Assembly: GCA_905250125.1 (NCBI GenBank)
Contig: CAJNOL010000517.1
Coordinates: forward strand, 1-64,000
Length of the DNA stretch: 64,000 nt
Direction of reading: 5' to 3'
From: Rotaria sordida
Taxonomy: Eukaryota > Rotifera > Eurotatoria > Philodinida > Philodinidae
Part shown: one piece after another, positions 10,708-24,150 of the stretch
Layout of the letters: each line of letters begins with the position of its first letter
Position numbering within the stretch: the stretch's first letter is position 1
Program-made: the position numbers and the translations under genes
The notes under the pieces: model-generated
The model's database searches: none
What the model was told of the DNA's origin: nothing
The model's input: only the letters and a program-made list of their open reading frames with translations

Positions 10708-13700
10708 ATGACTTATTTATCCTATTCATCTTTCTTTTTTTCATCAATATCTTATTATCGTTTCGTAACTATTCTATGTATTTTACTTTTAAATCCATTA
10801 CCTTTTATTAATTGTATATCAATGAAGAAAAGCAATACTAATCTAAAATTACTACGTCAAATTAATTTTAATGATGATGATATAATGTTGAATAAAAATA
10901 TTTTTTTATCTAAGGAAAAATTTAATTTTCAAAGATTATTAGGTTTGATATATTTTTAATTATCAATGAATAAAGAAAAATAATCTCTCTTATATATATA
11001 TAGGTTGCAAATATGATTCAAATCTATGCAATCAAAACGAAGCTTGTTTTGACGGTAAGATTTTTCTTATATTCTATTAAAAATTCCGAATATAAGAGAA
11101 AAATTAGACATAATATAAAGTTTTCATTTATGCACTAAAGTCATTACTAATATGTTCAATTCTTTTTCCTATTTTTTCGATTAATTTACCATTATCTCGT
11201 ATATGTTCTCTTGCTTTAAAAATGATAGTGTTTACGTCTAATCTAGATTGATTTATAAAATTTTGTTTTGATGTTAAACTATGTAAAATTTTTATTCAAG
11301 ATGAATATTTGCCTTTTTTTGTTGTACTACTCAAAGGTACTATATATAGTAAAAGAATTATTTAGCTATTAAATCAAGTATTGACATATATATAATTTTA
11401 TAAACATGTAACTATTTTTGATGTCGAACATTGATAAGTTGTTCTTGACAATTAAATTAATGCTCTTTTTTTTTTTTTTTTCTTCTATAACTAAGACTTC
11501 TAAAAGTGTCCTTCATATAATTGAGATAGAATTTATAAGTTCGATAATGACTTTCTCTTTATTTTTTTTTCTTCTTTTTTTCAAGACTTTCTAATAGCGA
11601 AATTTATTATTATACCGACAAAAATTACTAGGTTTATTAGTTGTTCTAAAAGTCTACATAACAATCTTATTTATTTAAGTAGAATGTTATGTAGATATTG
11701 GTTTGTAATAATGAATATTTTTTTTTTTTTGTTTTTGAAGGATATTTACTTTTAAATAAACAACTTATTAAAAAAAATGGTTAATTGATTCTAACACATT
11801 CGTTTCTTTAAAGTTTGACTGCTGTTATATCATTCAATATATTAAAAACAAAAAAAGAAAAGAAAAGAACAGAACTTATTTTTTAATAATTTAAATGACT
11901 TTTTCTATTTTTATACAAAATTAGATTGATTTTTTTTTTTTTTTTTTTTTTGTCTTTTCAATCTAGATGAACTTTTTGGACAATGTTGGGATGGTAAAGG
12001 ATCATTACGAAAAATATTTACATTAAAAAATAGTGTTGATAGAATTACAAATAATCAATTAATTGCATTAGATTATACAATAAAGTTTTTAAAACGTTAT
12101 CATCTTAATTGGAAAGATTATATGACACAATGTATTCTAATGCATATATTAAATGATTATTATCAATTAAATTTATATCAATTAGAATTATTCTATATTG
12201 ATTGTTTAAATAAAGATGAATTATTAAATCAATTTGTAACAATAGAAAAAGAAAATAATAATAATATTAATCGTCGGTATATTAAACAAAAACATAGTAA
12301 AAGATATTTGTTTGTTTTTTTGTTTTTGAATATTTTTTTTTTTTTTTGTAGAACTTTATCATAAAGATCCATATGCATCACTTATCAATTCTAAAAATTT
12401 ATTTTATGATTTTGATAATTCATTATTTATGAAATTAAATGAATTATCTCGTTTAAAAACAATACCTGAAAAACAATTTTTTATTAATAATGATGATGAT
12501 ATTGTAGTAAAAGAAAAACCAATAAAATTAATTACACAAGAATCTAAAATGAGTAATTGATTTTATTTAAACAAAAAAAAAAAAAAGTCGAATAGTTTTA
12601 TTTTATTGTTTATGATTTATTTTAAGATGAACCAACAAAAATATTAATGCATATGAAAGAAAATTATCCTGATTTAATAGAAACATTAAAAATTAGTACT
12701 AATAAACAATTAAAACCAATATTAAATTCAAAAACAATTCGTATGAATTTTTTTTCTTCTTTTGTTGTTGAGATTAATATTTCTATTTCTTATCATTGTA
12801 GAAGTTAATAATAAGAATCAAAAATTTAATAGTACCGATGCAGAACGTTATTTTACCGTTGAAACAGCCCGCGGTTATATTATTATCAATCGAGAGTATG
12901 AATATCTATATATCTATTTTCTTTTCTTTTTTTGTACTATTTATATTTGTTTATCTAGTTTTAAAAACCAAATGGAAGGAGCTCAATTATTGGCACTTAT
13001 TGCAGACATTAATCGTTGGCCTGCAGCAATATTTACTGAACTTAAGTATGATAATAATAAAAAAAAAAAACCTATTTTAAAAATTTTTAATTATGTTTCT
13101 TTTCGAATGAAGTGTTGATCGACATTTATTAACATTTCATGTTTTGGATAATGCTTATCAAATAAATGCAAGCAATGTTGCTAGTTCAGCTTGTAAGTTA
13201 TTTTGAAGACAGAGAGAGAGAGAGAAATGTATTTTCGATGTCAATTGTTTTATAACTGAAAGCTTATATAATAAATTAATGAGAAGAAATAGTAATCAAT
13301 TTAAATCTTTCGAAATAATGAATAATCGGAAAGTTTTTTTGATCAAGATGTTTGTTTATTTTTTTGACCCGGTAGAAAGTATTAAAAGCTATGAGTTAGG
13401 GGTTTGGTCTTTTCGAATATGGACTTAGAAATGTTGTATCTATTGTTTTTTGGGACTTTTTGAAAGATCTGAAAAATTATTTTTGATGATGAGCCAACAG
13501 ATTTTTCGTTTATCCTATAAGTCTCTTTTCGAACATACTAAAAATTGTTGAAGTCAGTTGTTTTATACAGTGGATACTTTTCTACAAAATTTGATATTGA
13601 ATTAAGCTGTAGCTTTCGACTTGCAATAATGAAAACGCAAAATTTTCCGTTTTTTAATTAATTTGTTGAGCTTTGCAAAGACTATTTCATTATGCGAACA

Positions 13701-16700
13701 AAATTTCTAAGTCCATATTCGCAAAGAGTATCCTAACTCATAACTTTTTTATACTTTCTAGTGAGTCAAAAGTGAGCAAATGTTATGATCGAAAAAATTT
13801 TCGATTACATGTTAATTCTCGAAAGTTTTTTCAACGAAAAATAATCATCATGAGATTGTTCTCATGAACTTTACTTATGAGGGAACGCTTCCAAGGGATT
13901 AAAAACTTTTGAAATGATATTTTGTTCATAGGTAGAAACTGGTGAGACTAGAAAAAAATCTAATAGAATAAGTCCCCATAGATCTTTCTTTCGGAGCTAT
14001 GACCGATTTACTGGATTTTGGGCTTATGGCAAGGTGTTTAGAAAAAATTCGAATGACGAAATTTCGACCTGAAATTTTGCTCATAGTAGGTCCCATGGCC
14101 TTCAATATGCGTTAAAAGTCTCAACGAAAACGGATCTTTCTTTCTCGAAATAACGAATGTATAAGAAAAATCGTTTTTTTTTTTTGAGTTTTCAGTGAAA
14201 TATGGACGCTTCTTTCCAATTCATTATCTCAAGAAAGAAGGATTCATTTTCGTTGAAACTTCTAGCACATACTGAAGACCATGGAATCTACATATCGGCG
14301 AAAATTCAGGCCGATATTTCACCATTCGATTTTTTTCTGAATACCGTGTCATAGGCCGAAAGTCCAGTAAATCGGTTATAGCTTCGAAAGAAAGGCCTAT
14401 TAGGCTTTTTCTAATCTTACCAGGTCCTACCTATGGACAAAACATCACTTCAAAAGCTTTTAATCACTTGGTGAGGTTCACTTATGAGACTAGAAGAATT
14501 CTTTTTCGTGCGCTGCTCTTTTGGAGTTATAGACGTACCAATTCCGGAAGCTTCAATTCAAAAGTAACATATCTGTAGTATTGAGAACCCAAAGATTCAT
14601 GCCAATTTTTCATACTACCAATGATCAAATTTGAATGCTTTCATTTGATTTGTTTGATAAATTAAAAAATGGTTACGGAATTGGTGCATCCCTAAAAAAT
14701 ACCGTAAAAACTCAGTATCTTTACAATAATAAGTTAGAGATTCGAACTCTTTTCAAGATATTCATAGCTTATTCTAATTTCCATGATGTACACAGTCCTA
14801 ACTAATCAGTTGGGGATCTTTCCTCATTAGCAACAAACACTTTTCTCACTCTGATTTATCTACAAATTCTTTTGATACTGTCCAATTGAGTTAAGAATTT
14901 TATCATTCAGATATCTATTCTTATTTTTGAATAATCATGATCAAGTTCGATAAAATTATATAAAAGAAACGACTTCCTTGATATGTTTCAATTCGATTAT
15001 TTGGATTTTCATTAAGCACAAGAAATGAATAGAAAAACAAAAATTTTCTCCGTTTTCAACAATCCTAACGATGTATCAAGATATTTTATTTTATTTATGT
15101 TAGCAACTCCGTAAAATACTCGTAATTGGTATTCTTCTTTTTTTTTTTTTCTTCAAGCGGATATGAAGTCAGAATTGTCTTTTCCTGTTGGTAAAATAGT
15201 GTTTCAGTTAGAAATATAACTGAAACAATGTTTTCCTTTTTTCTTAGACGTGTTATAATAACTTCTTTTTTTTTTCAAAGAATAAAATTCTATATAACAA
15301 AAACTTAAGAAGCAAAAAAAACAAAGTTTGATATCTTCAAAAAATTCATTTTTTAATCAGTCAACTATTATCATTTCCTTTTTATTGATCTATTCATTTC
15401 CTTTTTTGACATTGTTCTATCTGCAATATGATTAATTATTTGAAAAAATTATTCACTCAATTTCATCTTTTATATACATATATATATATGGTTTTTGTCT
15501 TCTTTTTTTCTTCATCTTTATTTTTTGATGGACAGATAGCACATCTTTTGTCTGTTTCTTTGACAGATTGCACACTTACATCAATTCTCAAGAGATAATT
15601 GTAAACTATAATATGACAATAACCAGAATAATCATATATATTATTCTAATAATTTTAATAGTTTAATATATATTTATATATCTTTATTTTAGTAAATAAT
15701 CAGAAAACTATTGAAAATCAATTGGGTATACGTATTATTGATTCTGGTATTGGTAATCCTAATCAAGTAAGAGATAAATGTATATATATATAGGAAAATA
15801 AAATATCAGAAATATTGAGCAGTATGTTAGTAGTGGCTAGTGATTGCAATTAAAAGATGGCTTGAGGGTTAACGTTGATACTTGACTCTTTTTTTTTTTG
15901 CTCTTGTCGAGCGAGATGCATCATGTATGTTGTGTATATACTATCAGACAGAATACAATGACAGTATGAACCTCTCAGACATACGCAGCGGGATGATCTA
16001 TAAATGATGAATGATGTTGAACAATACTATATAACATTGAACAGTAAAAAAAAAAAAAGAAAAGAAAGCTTTGTTATATCTTCTTCCCTATTGTTTAAAG
16101 CAGGGAAGAAAAAAAGAAAAGAATTGCTTCTCATTTTTTTTTCTCTTCATGCAAAAAAAAAAAAAAGGAAAAATATATAGATGAGATAGAGATGCATTTC
16201 TTTTTCTTTTATTATGCATAGAGTAGATTAATTACAAACAGAATATGTTAAACAGTATACTTTCTGTTTCTGTCGCATCATCATTTCGGTAAGTTAAATA
16301 GAATTTTTTTTTTTTCATTGACAAAGTGATTCTGTACATATCAAACATATAGAAATAGATAAAACGAAGAATTCTAACATTATTATTGATTACATTGTTA
16401 TTCATTTCAGATACACAAATGCTTTTATTCTTTCTCTCTCGTTTTGGTTTTTTGCTCTATAAAAGTCAACAAATAGATGGAATGAACAGTAGAAAATTCT
16501 ATTGAATATTCTTTTTATTTATATGCATATGTCTGTCGGTATGACTCGTCTATGGATAGTTTGAGCAAATCAAGCACGCTAACAAAGATTGAATGTCTAT
16601 TAGATTCACACGCAAATGCATGCATAATTGATAATTCAATGCAACTACTATTTCATAGTCTAAGTTTTTTTTTTTTTTTTTGGTTGTTAGTAACCAACTT

Positions 16701-19659
16701 ATTAACGCTACAGTTGAAAATAAGAGAGAGAGAGAGAGAAAGCTCTTCAGTTTTTTTTTTACTTAAAACGTTTATATAATTATGTCACACCTTTTGTGTT
16801 AAGATCGTAAGTGGAAAAATAAAAAGACGTTCAATATAATAGGATTTCTCCAATGAAATAAAAGATAGAAATGTTAATATACATAAATAAAGGCAAAAAA
16901 GAAGAAGAAGAGAAATTTTCTTTTTTTTTTTTTTTTTACTCTTTTAAAAGGGTACTAAATTATCAGCTGAACGACAAAATGGTTCATATTTGGCAATTAT
17001 TACATTGGTTACTTGTGTTTGGATTCTCTTTATTATGGGTTCATTTGCTGTACTTTATTTTATTAAACGTAATGATCGTATTCGAAATAAAATTGCTGAA
17101 ATAACACATATTAAAGGTTTATCAACAAATTATTATCAAGTAAAAAAAAAAGTTTTTAATAAAAATATGAGAAATAAAAAAAACAAAAACATTATGTTTT
17201 TTGTTTCAAAAGGATTTATGTCGACAACGTATGAAAGCACAACCAACACGTCGTACATCATCAGAAATTCATCCAACTCATCAATTCAATAATCGTGTTA
17301 AACGTACTAGTGAAGATTCATCATCACGAAGTTCAATATCATCATATACTGATGAACCTATAACATCTGTTAATATGGATATAATGACAGGACATTTGAT
17401 TCTAGTTTGTAGATTTTTATATTTTTTTGTTTTTTTTTGATTAATTTATTTTTAGTCTTATATGGAAGATCATCTACGTAATCGACATCGTTTAGAATCT
17501 GAATGGGAATCATTTTCTACCGATAAAATAAATGAAGAACAAGCATCATGTTCTGTTGCACTTTTAGAAATTAATGAAAAAAAGAATCGCTATATGGATT
17601 GTATACCATGTAAGTTAAATGATCTTAATTGTGACCTTTTCATTAAAGTAATGATTGATATATATGATTGTACATCAGTTGACATTTATTTCCTCTTACT
17701 TTCACTTGTCGTCTACTTTTCTTTTCTTTTTTTGTATTATATGTATGTGTTTTATCCGTACCGCTGCCATCGGGTCACATATGTTAAATATAACTATCCA
17801 AAAATGTCTCTATCATGTTTATATATAGATGTACGTAGAGGCACTTATATAAAAGAAAGAATAAGAAAAGAAAAGAAAGGTAAATGTTAGTTCCGCTTGT
17901 CTTTCTTTTCTTAGTATCATTAATTAGAGCTGATAATCGAAATTCGAGTAGGATAACTCCTTTTAGTTTCCTTTTTCCATGCATGCATAAGAAGATTTGT
18001 TGTGTGCATGTGCTTCAATACTATCTCAGAATTCAAATTGAAATATCATCATCAAGAAAAGCATCTTACATCGGTTTTTTTCCCTCCTCTTTTTATTTTA
18101 CAGATGATCATACACGTATTCGACTTGCAAACTATGACGATAGTGATTATATAAATGCAAGTAAAATTGTAAGTTTTTAATAATCATATCAAAGTTTAAT
18201 ACAAAAAAAAAAAAAAAAAACCAATATATTTCTATTTTATTTTATTAGACTGATTCGGCTCCAAAATGCAAATACATTGCAACACAAGGTCCAATGCCAA
18301 ATACAACAAATGCATTTTGGCAAATGGTTTGGGAACAAGGATCATGTGTTATTGTAGCATTGACTCGACCTAGTATAATGAATATTTGTTTTTCAATATG
18401 AAAATTTCTAATAATATGTTTGTTCTTTTTTTTTTTTTTAGTTGAAAATGGTATTACAATGTGTCATCATTATTGGCCAGTTGAAGGTTCCGAACAATAT
18501 AATGATTTTGAAGTATAAGAATTAATTTTAAAAAAAAGAAATTTAATTTCATATATATATATTCAAAGGTTAATCTTGTTTCGGAACATATTTGGTCGGA
18601 TGATTATGTTGTTCGAAGTTTTTATTTAAAAAATATTCAAACAATGGAAACACGTACTGTAACACAATTTCATTTTTTAAAATGGGATGAATTGTGTAAT
18701 CCACCATCGGCTAAAGCTTTACTTGACTTTCGACGGTATGTATGATTAAACAAGAAAAAAAATATATATATATATTTAAAAAGAATTAACAAATAATTGT
18801 ACTATACTTATTCATTTGTTTAAAATTAATCAGAGATAAAAGAAAGAATAATTAATTACTTGAGATACAATTACAAAATGAGTATGCATGCACGTGATTA
18901 AGTTCCATTTGCAGGTCTTTATAAGAAAAAAAAAAGAAAAGAAAGATAGATGGAAACAAATGATGAAGAAAAGAAAACTACTTTTTTCTTGTTGTCTAAA
19001 AAGATTATAACAGAAAAAGAAAGATGAATGTTATTTTCACGTTTTTCTTTAATTAATAGACATTTATATGTACTATGTAAAAAAAAAAAGAAATTGTATT
19101 TCTCTTTAGGCAGCTTTTGAAAATTATGCAATTTGAAGATTGATAATTGCATAGTGACAAAAGCGACCTAATGAGAATTTTATCTATTGATATAATTCTA
19201 TATTCCTATAAAAACGAAAAGCTTTTTTTTTTTTTTTTTTCTACTCTTTCCTTTTATATATTTATAGAAAAGTAAATAAATGTTTTCGTGGTCCATCATC
19301 ACCACTTATTGTTCATTGCAAGTATGTATTTATTTTATTGATAAAAAGAGTTCTTTATTTATTTATTATAAAAGTGATGGTGTTGGACGTACTGGTACAT
19401 ATATATTACTTGATATTGTCTTAAATCGTATTTATAAAGGAACACGAGAAATAAATATTGCTGCTACACTTGAACATATTCGTGATCAACGACCTAAAAT
19501 GGTTAAAACAAAAGTATGAAGAAACAAATTTTTTTTTCTAAAGAAAATAAAAACAAAATCAAATTTTTTTCTTTGTATTTTATTTAGAATCAATTGGAAT
19601 TTGTCTTCGTTGCTGTTGCTGAAGAAGTAACCGAATTATTAAAATCATTATCCCAATAA
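10708..19659 (+). CDS. PTPRN: Receptor-type tyrosine pseudophosphatase N (IA-2/IDA-1 type)
   Basis: Nineteen exons join in phase to 830 residues: 10708-10942, 11004-11054, 11967-12296, 12352-12552, 12627-12740, 12802-12895, 12959-13045, 13113-13192, 15693-15766, 16951-17139, 17213-17404, 17456-17609, 18104-18168, 18249-18372, 18442-18512, 18569-18735, 19268-19321, 19375-19513, 19588-19659. In order: a hydrophobic N-terminal signal; a RESP18-like Cys cluster (GCKYDSNLC...DELFGQC, about 78-105); a juxtamembrane ectodomain module (about 325-420); a TM helix at about 435-460; the family motif DLCRQRM; then [15 protein letters not shown] and a single PTP domain (about 565-830). Known role of the family: dense-core vesicle cargo, stability and regulated secretion. 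The P-loop reads HCNDGVGRTG (Cys760), with the IA-2-type Asp in place of the usual Ala. The WPD loop reads WDE (726-728), so it is predicted inactive. Introns 2, 8 and 9 are long; intron 8 holds foldback elements. Confidence 0.93.
13373..13775. repeat. Foldback element, family C copy in PTPRN intron 8
   Basis: Arms 13373-13440 (GAAAGTATTAAAAGCTATGA region) and 13690-13770 (reverse complement, TCATAACTTTTTTATACTTTC). Part of the arm (TTTTCGAATATGGACTTAGA) pairs with TCTAAGTCCATATTCG. Non-coding; related to the copies in ATMIN intron 4 and PNKP intron 1 through shared half-motifs. Confidence 0.6.
13860..14510. repeat. Foldback element, family B copy 2 in PTPRN intron 8
   Basis: Arms about 13860-14160 and 14215-14500 pair along nearly their whole length, with a loop of about 55 bp. 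The core GATATTTTGTTCATAGGTAG then GAGACTAGAAAAA is at about 13915. Within the arm GATTTACTGGATTTTGGGC pairs with CCGAAAGTCCAGTAAATC. A further arm-like segment at 14735-14830 belongs to family D (see PNKP intron 12). Confidence 0.75.
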
Positions 19660-20099
19660 GATTTAAAAAAACAAAAAAGTTCATTCATGTCAATAATAAG
19701 ATTCTGATTTTTTTCTCTTTATTTTTTGTCAAATGAAAAAAAAAAAAGAACATTTATCAATGATGAATAAATTGAATACATAAGATTATATGAAGAGTTT
19801 TTACAAGGAATATTGCACGAACAAATTTAATAAAAATCAATTCAAATGTATCAAAAATTTGTTATATAGACATATATCGAACTCATATGTTCGAGTTCAG
19901 TCTTGACTGCGATCATTTTCAGTCAATTAATCTAAGAAAGTAGAAAGGAGTTTGGCTATGGTAGATCTGCACATAGTGGAATAAATGATTCAAATATTGA
20001 AGGTCTCCAGACATACTAAAGAATGTCAACAATGTGTAGAAATAATTGAAAGCGAACGTTAGAGTGCTTCTGTGTTTGTTCATATACCTTAAGAAATGC
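19660..20099. other. 3' flank of PTPRN, nothing identified
   Basis: AT-rich, with AATAAA-type hexamers shortly after the stop (for example near 19764). No coding sequence recognised. Confidence 0.5.
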
Positions 20100-20695
20100 T
20101 TAGGCAATTGCCCAAATATCCGATACTTTGTGATATTTTGCTTATAAGAAAGATTTCGTGAAACTAGAAAAAGCCTAGAAGAATTTCTCTCTAGAGGCTT
20201 TCTTGATGAAGTTATGACTGTTTGATTGGATTTTTGGCTTATGGAAAAGTATTTATAGAAAAATCAAAAAGTAGGTATTTCCATCTGAATTTTTGTAAAT
20301 TAATGGGTCTCTTGATCCTGAATATCTCAATCAAAATGAATAACTCCTTTACGAAATATTGAATATTCAAAAAAAAAAAAAAGTCATAAAGCCAACTTTT
20401 CTTTTAGTATTCAATGTATTGAGAAGAAACTATCTGCTTTGGTTAAAATTTTCGTGATATTCTTAAGGATCAAGATACCTATTTATGGACAAAAACTCAG
20501 ATGAAAATTCCTTTTTTTTTTATTTTTCTAGGAGTACCTTGATGTTAGCCGAAAATCTGATAACACAGTCATAACTCTATCGGGAACGCCTGTAGAGAGA
20601 AACCTTTCCAGGTTTTTATTAGTCGCACTGAGTCCTACTTATGAGCAAAATATCACTTTGATCGGCGATTAACAATTCGATATATTTACTCGTGA
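20100..20695. repeat. Foldback element, family B copy 3
   Basis: Arms about 20110-20365 and 20400-20690. The left arm has TGATATTTTGCTTATAAGAA followed by GAAACTAGAAAAA; the right arm ends CCTACTTATGAGCAAAATATC, the reverse complement of the family B core. Lies just downstream of PTPRN. Non-coding. Confidence 0.75.
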
Positions 20696-20821
20696 GCTTT
20701 TGATGAATCTATTAAGCCGTTGACGTTATCTCTTAACTTCATAGACATCTACCTGTAATCCAATAAGTAACAATCTAAGAAAATTCAAGGAATTTATGCA
20801 ACTCAAGTTACTGATGAGTAC

Positions 20822-22075
20822 CAGGGCTTCGCGTGGAATGGGATAGGACGAAAAGAATTGTCCTATAGGGTGAGCTACCACAAGCCGTCCCATGTGGAAT
20901 GGGACGCAAAATTTTATCAACATATCCATTATTTTCATTGATAATAGGTGAATGAAAAGTTTTAAGACACAATGTCCCTTCATATTTCGATTGATTAAAA
21001 CGACAAGCAGAAATTTTTAAATCTTGAGTTAACATCAGAATTATGTGTTCTTTCGCAATCTAAGTTCAGAATTTTTGTGTGACTTATAAGATAATAGTTA
21101 TGAGTTAGTATTTGAAAGATCTGAAAATAAAGTTTGGATCAGTTTTAGTGAACAAAAACCATCTAGGATGGAATTAAAATTTACTTCAAACAACATCAAA
21201 CAGAAGAAGAAATATTTCTCTACAGAATGATATCCTAGTTGTTAGTTTTCCGTAACACATCTATAAACAATAAGAGTTTTGAACAGAGTCACACGACATT
21301 TCAACAATTCTGTGATTCCCAGAGTTACAAAATGAACTCGGTCATTTCTAGAGAATTGCTGGGAGATCCTCTATTCTTAGCACAGTAGTGTCCTTCATAT
21401 TGTACAAAAAATTGCTGATTAAACATATACTGTAGGGAACATCATTGCTGACAAGGATATCTACTATTTAAATGCTAATCCAGAAAATCTTCAAAACTTG
21501 ATGCAATCAAACAAAAGGAAGTGGAACTAAGTCAAATGGGCGTCTTTACGACAGATTTTGTCTCCAAACTTTCAGCCTTCTCACTACCTACTCATTTCAT
21601 TTTGTATTTCACAATTTTATCATAACTTAAATTCACATTTCTGCAAGAAAGACGTCTATTTCGAAAAAAATTGTATTGTCTTTACAAAAAAAAGAGATTG
21701 TTGTAAAAGACGTTTGTTCCATGAGATAGAGTCCTTTGAAAGCCTTACATGGGATGATTCTGAAAAATTTCCGCCTCATCCCATCCCATGAAACGTTTTT
21801 CAAAAGAATTGAATCTCATGGGACCGATGGAATCGTTGTAATGACAAACTGGATTGAATAGTTTACCACCATCTACGATAATGGTGTTTATCTAGCTACA
21901 TGCAACACACATTTATGCAGGAGAGAGAGAGAGATGAGTACAAGGAAGAACAATAGAAAGAGATGAACACCGGAAAGAACAATAGAGTTAAGATAAGAAG
22001 GAAAGAGGAAAGAGAAGTCAACAGGAGGTGTTATTAATATCGGCACAATCATTCCATCCTACGTGCGAAGCCCTG
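20822..22075. mobile_element. Decayed hAT-like DNA element
   Basis: The ends are inverted: CAGGGCTTCGCGTGGAATGG at 20822 and, reversed, CAGGGCTTCGCACGTAGGAT ending at 22075. The flanking 8 bp are ATGAGTAC (20814-20821) and ATGGGCAC (22076-22083), 6 of 8 identical, as expected for an old 8-bp hAT target duplication. CAGGG-type ends also fit hAT. The 1.25-kb interior has no recognisable transposase; a short purine repeat lies at about 21922. Confidence 0.65.
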
Positions 22076-22086
22076 ATGGGCACAGC

Positions 22087-22678
22087 ATGAACTTACTGCA
22101 TAGCTCACTAATCCGATGCGGATAGCGTAATTTCGATAGAATAATGTATAGCGAACTTATTTTAGAATAAATAAAGTAAAATTCTATTTTTAACATGATA
22201 TACTTTAAAAATTATTGATGATTATACTTCTTGCACTTACACTTAATTTAATAACATACAATGTTATTATCCAGTGACATCTATGTCAGAACACAACAAA
22301 TATTGAAAAGACCTATTTTACTATATTTCGGCTTTATCCTCTATTCAAATTTTGAAAACGTGAAGCTACAGGCTTTGCCATCGAACGGTTAAATGACCAC
22401 ATTGCTCAATTGAATGCTCGTTCAACCGATTCAATCAATCAGTCAAAGAGTGAAGATAAGATATGATAGATAGAAATCAAAAATGGCGTCGCCACATTCG
22501 AGAATGTTTTTGTTTTCAAGTACAACAATTCAAAAACTTGATTAGTTTAACATAAATTAAATAATTTACTAAAATTTTATAATTAATTAAATTAAATTAA
22601 ATTTTTAATTTCTAATTAACATATCAATTTTTTCATTGCTTCAGTTTATTAACAAATGAAAATACAAAAACTACCTAA
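22087..22678. other. Upstream region of the bZIP gene
   Basis: AT-rich, no gene seen. Together with the CRE downstream it is the likely promoter region of the CREB-type gene. Confidence 0.4.
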
Positions 22679-22686
22679 TGACGTCA
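22679..22686. promoter_or_regulatory. Perfect palindromic CRE upstream of a CREB-type gene
   Basis: TGACGTCA, the full cAMP-response element, 223 bp before the start codon of the bZIP gene that belongs to the family binding this site. Mammalian CREB and CREM/ICER promoters contain CREs and are autoregulated; the same here is inferred. Confidence 0.6.
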
Positions 22687-22908
22687 TATGAATGTAAAAC
22701 TGTCAGAAAAAAAAAATTGTTTGTTAAATAATCATAAAACTTTCATATTTTCTAAATCTAAGAAATATTTTATTGTAGAATTAACAAAATTAACTTATTT
22801 TTATTTTACAACTTTTTTTTGTTTTTCATAAAATTTAATATTCTATTTCAAGCATGTTTACCATTTTGAACATATTTTATTTTAATCGAAAACAAAAATC
22901 ATATACAT

Positions 22909-24118
22909 ATGTCAAATGTTTCATCATTAATTAATAATTCAAATATTGAAACAAATATATCTCCAATATCATTTGTCATATCAACTTCTATAAATCCTTC
23001 AACATTATCATTAGATCATACAAAATCAAATAAAATCTATTCAGAAAATCTTGTTATTACTCAACCAACAATCAAGTATAGAAAAAAAAAAGAAAGGGGG
23101 AAAGAAACCAAACACTTATTATTTTGTTTTTATTTATTATTTAGTAAATTATTAAGTGAAACAATAAAACAAGAAGAATTTGAAAATAAATCTCTTGAAG
23201 AAGTATATTCAATAGGAAATCTATCAAAAACAAATATCATTCAATTATTATCACCACCAACAACCGGTTATTTAATTGTTCTCTTTTTTTTGTAAAATCA
23301 AAAATCAATCATCATATGTTTTTGATTTCTTTTTAATAGTTACAACTATTCATCTTCAATCACGTGAAACTTTAAATACTATATCAACTATTCCAATGAC
23401 AAATACTAGTGGTCATCTTATGTCAACATTAAATCCAGCTCATTTATCTGACAATGTTGGATCATATTTTGTTTCAGGTATAGAAATATTTCTTTTTCTT
23501 AATTACAAAAAGATTTAGTTTTGTTTTTTTTTTACTCAAATAAAGAAAATATTGAAAAAAGTATCATATACTCGGTTAATATTATTGCATAAGAAATATT
23601 TTTCTGTCAATAACATGTGAAATCTAGAATATTTTAGATTTCTATTTTGAACTTAACAAAAAACAAAAAATTCAACAATAAATGTCTGAGAATGAATGAA
23701 AATTAAACTATAGAATTTTTTGTTGGTTTTATTTTTAATTTCGTCTATATCGTAGAACTTCAACTGGTGTCACTTTTCAATTTCTTCATTCAAACTCAAA
23801 TCTAATAGATGTATAATTTCAAGCTCTATCAATTTATAAAGATTTTCAGCAGTATAGTTTAGAAAATGCTTTTTTTTTAGTAAAACTTAATTTAAACAAG
23901 TCATAGCCTAAATGATTGATTTTTCTGAATGCTCTATTAGAATATTGAGATTTAGTACTGTGATTATGTATTTTTCAATGATAAGTTTCTACTTTTCTTT
24001 TTGTTTAATTTTAGGTTTAAATGATCTAGGATCAAATTATAAATTAAATCCATCATCAAATACTGATTTACCATCTCCATCATCTTCATCTAATTCTTCA
24101 AATCCTCCATCATCAAGT

Positions 24119-24150
<32 letters not shown>

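Noticed and set aside
11651..11696. 11-bp hairpin TCTACATAACA/TGTTATGTAGA in PTPRN intron 2
   Set aside because: Short stem expected by chance in AT-rich introns; no copies noticed elsewhere.
16552..17104. Overlapping open frames around PTPRN exon 10
   Set aside because: They run through intron sequence and T runs; only 16951-17139 fits phase and the receptor's transmembrane segment.
18919..19152. Minus-strand frame of 77 codons inside PTPRN intron 16
   Set aside because: Lys/Phe/Ser low-complexity translation of A/T runs, with no domain.
23478..24014. Possible hidden KID exon in CREB-type intron 3
   Set aside because: No frame with an RRxSY-type box between plausible splice sites was seen.
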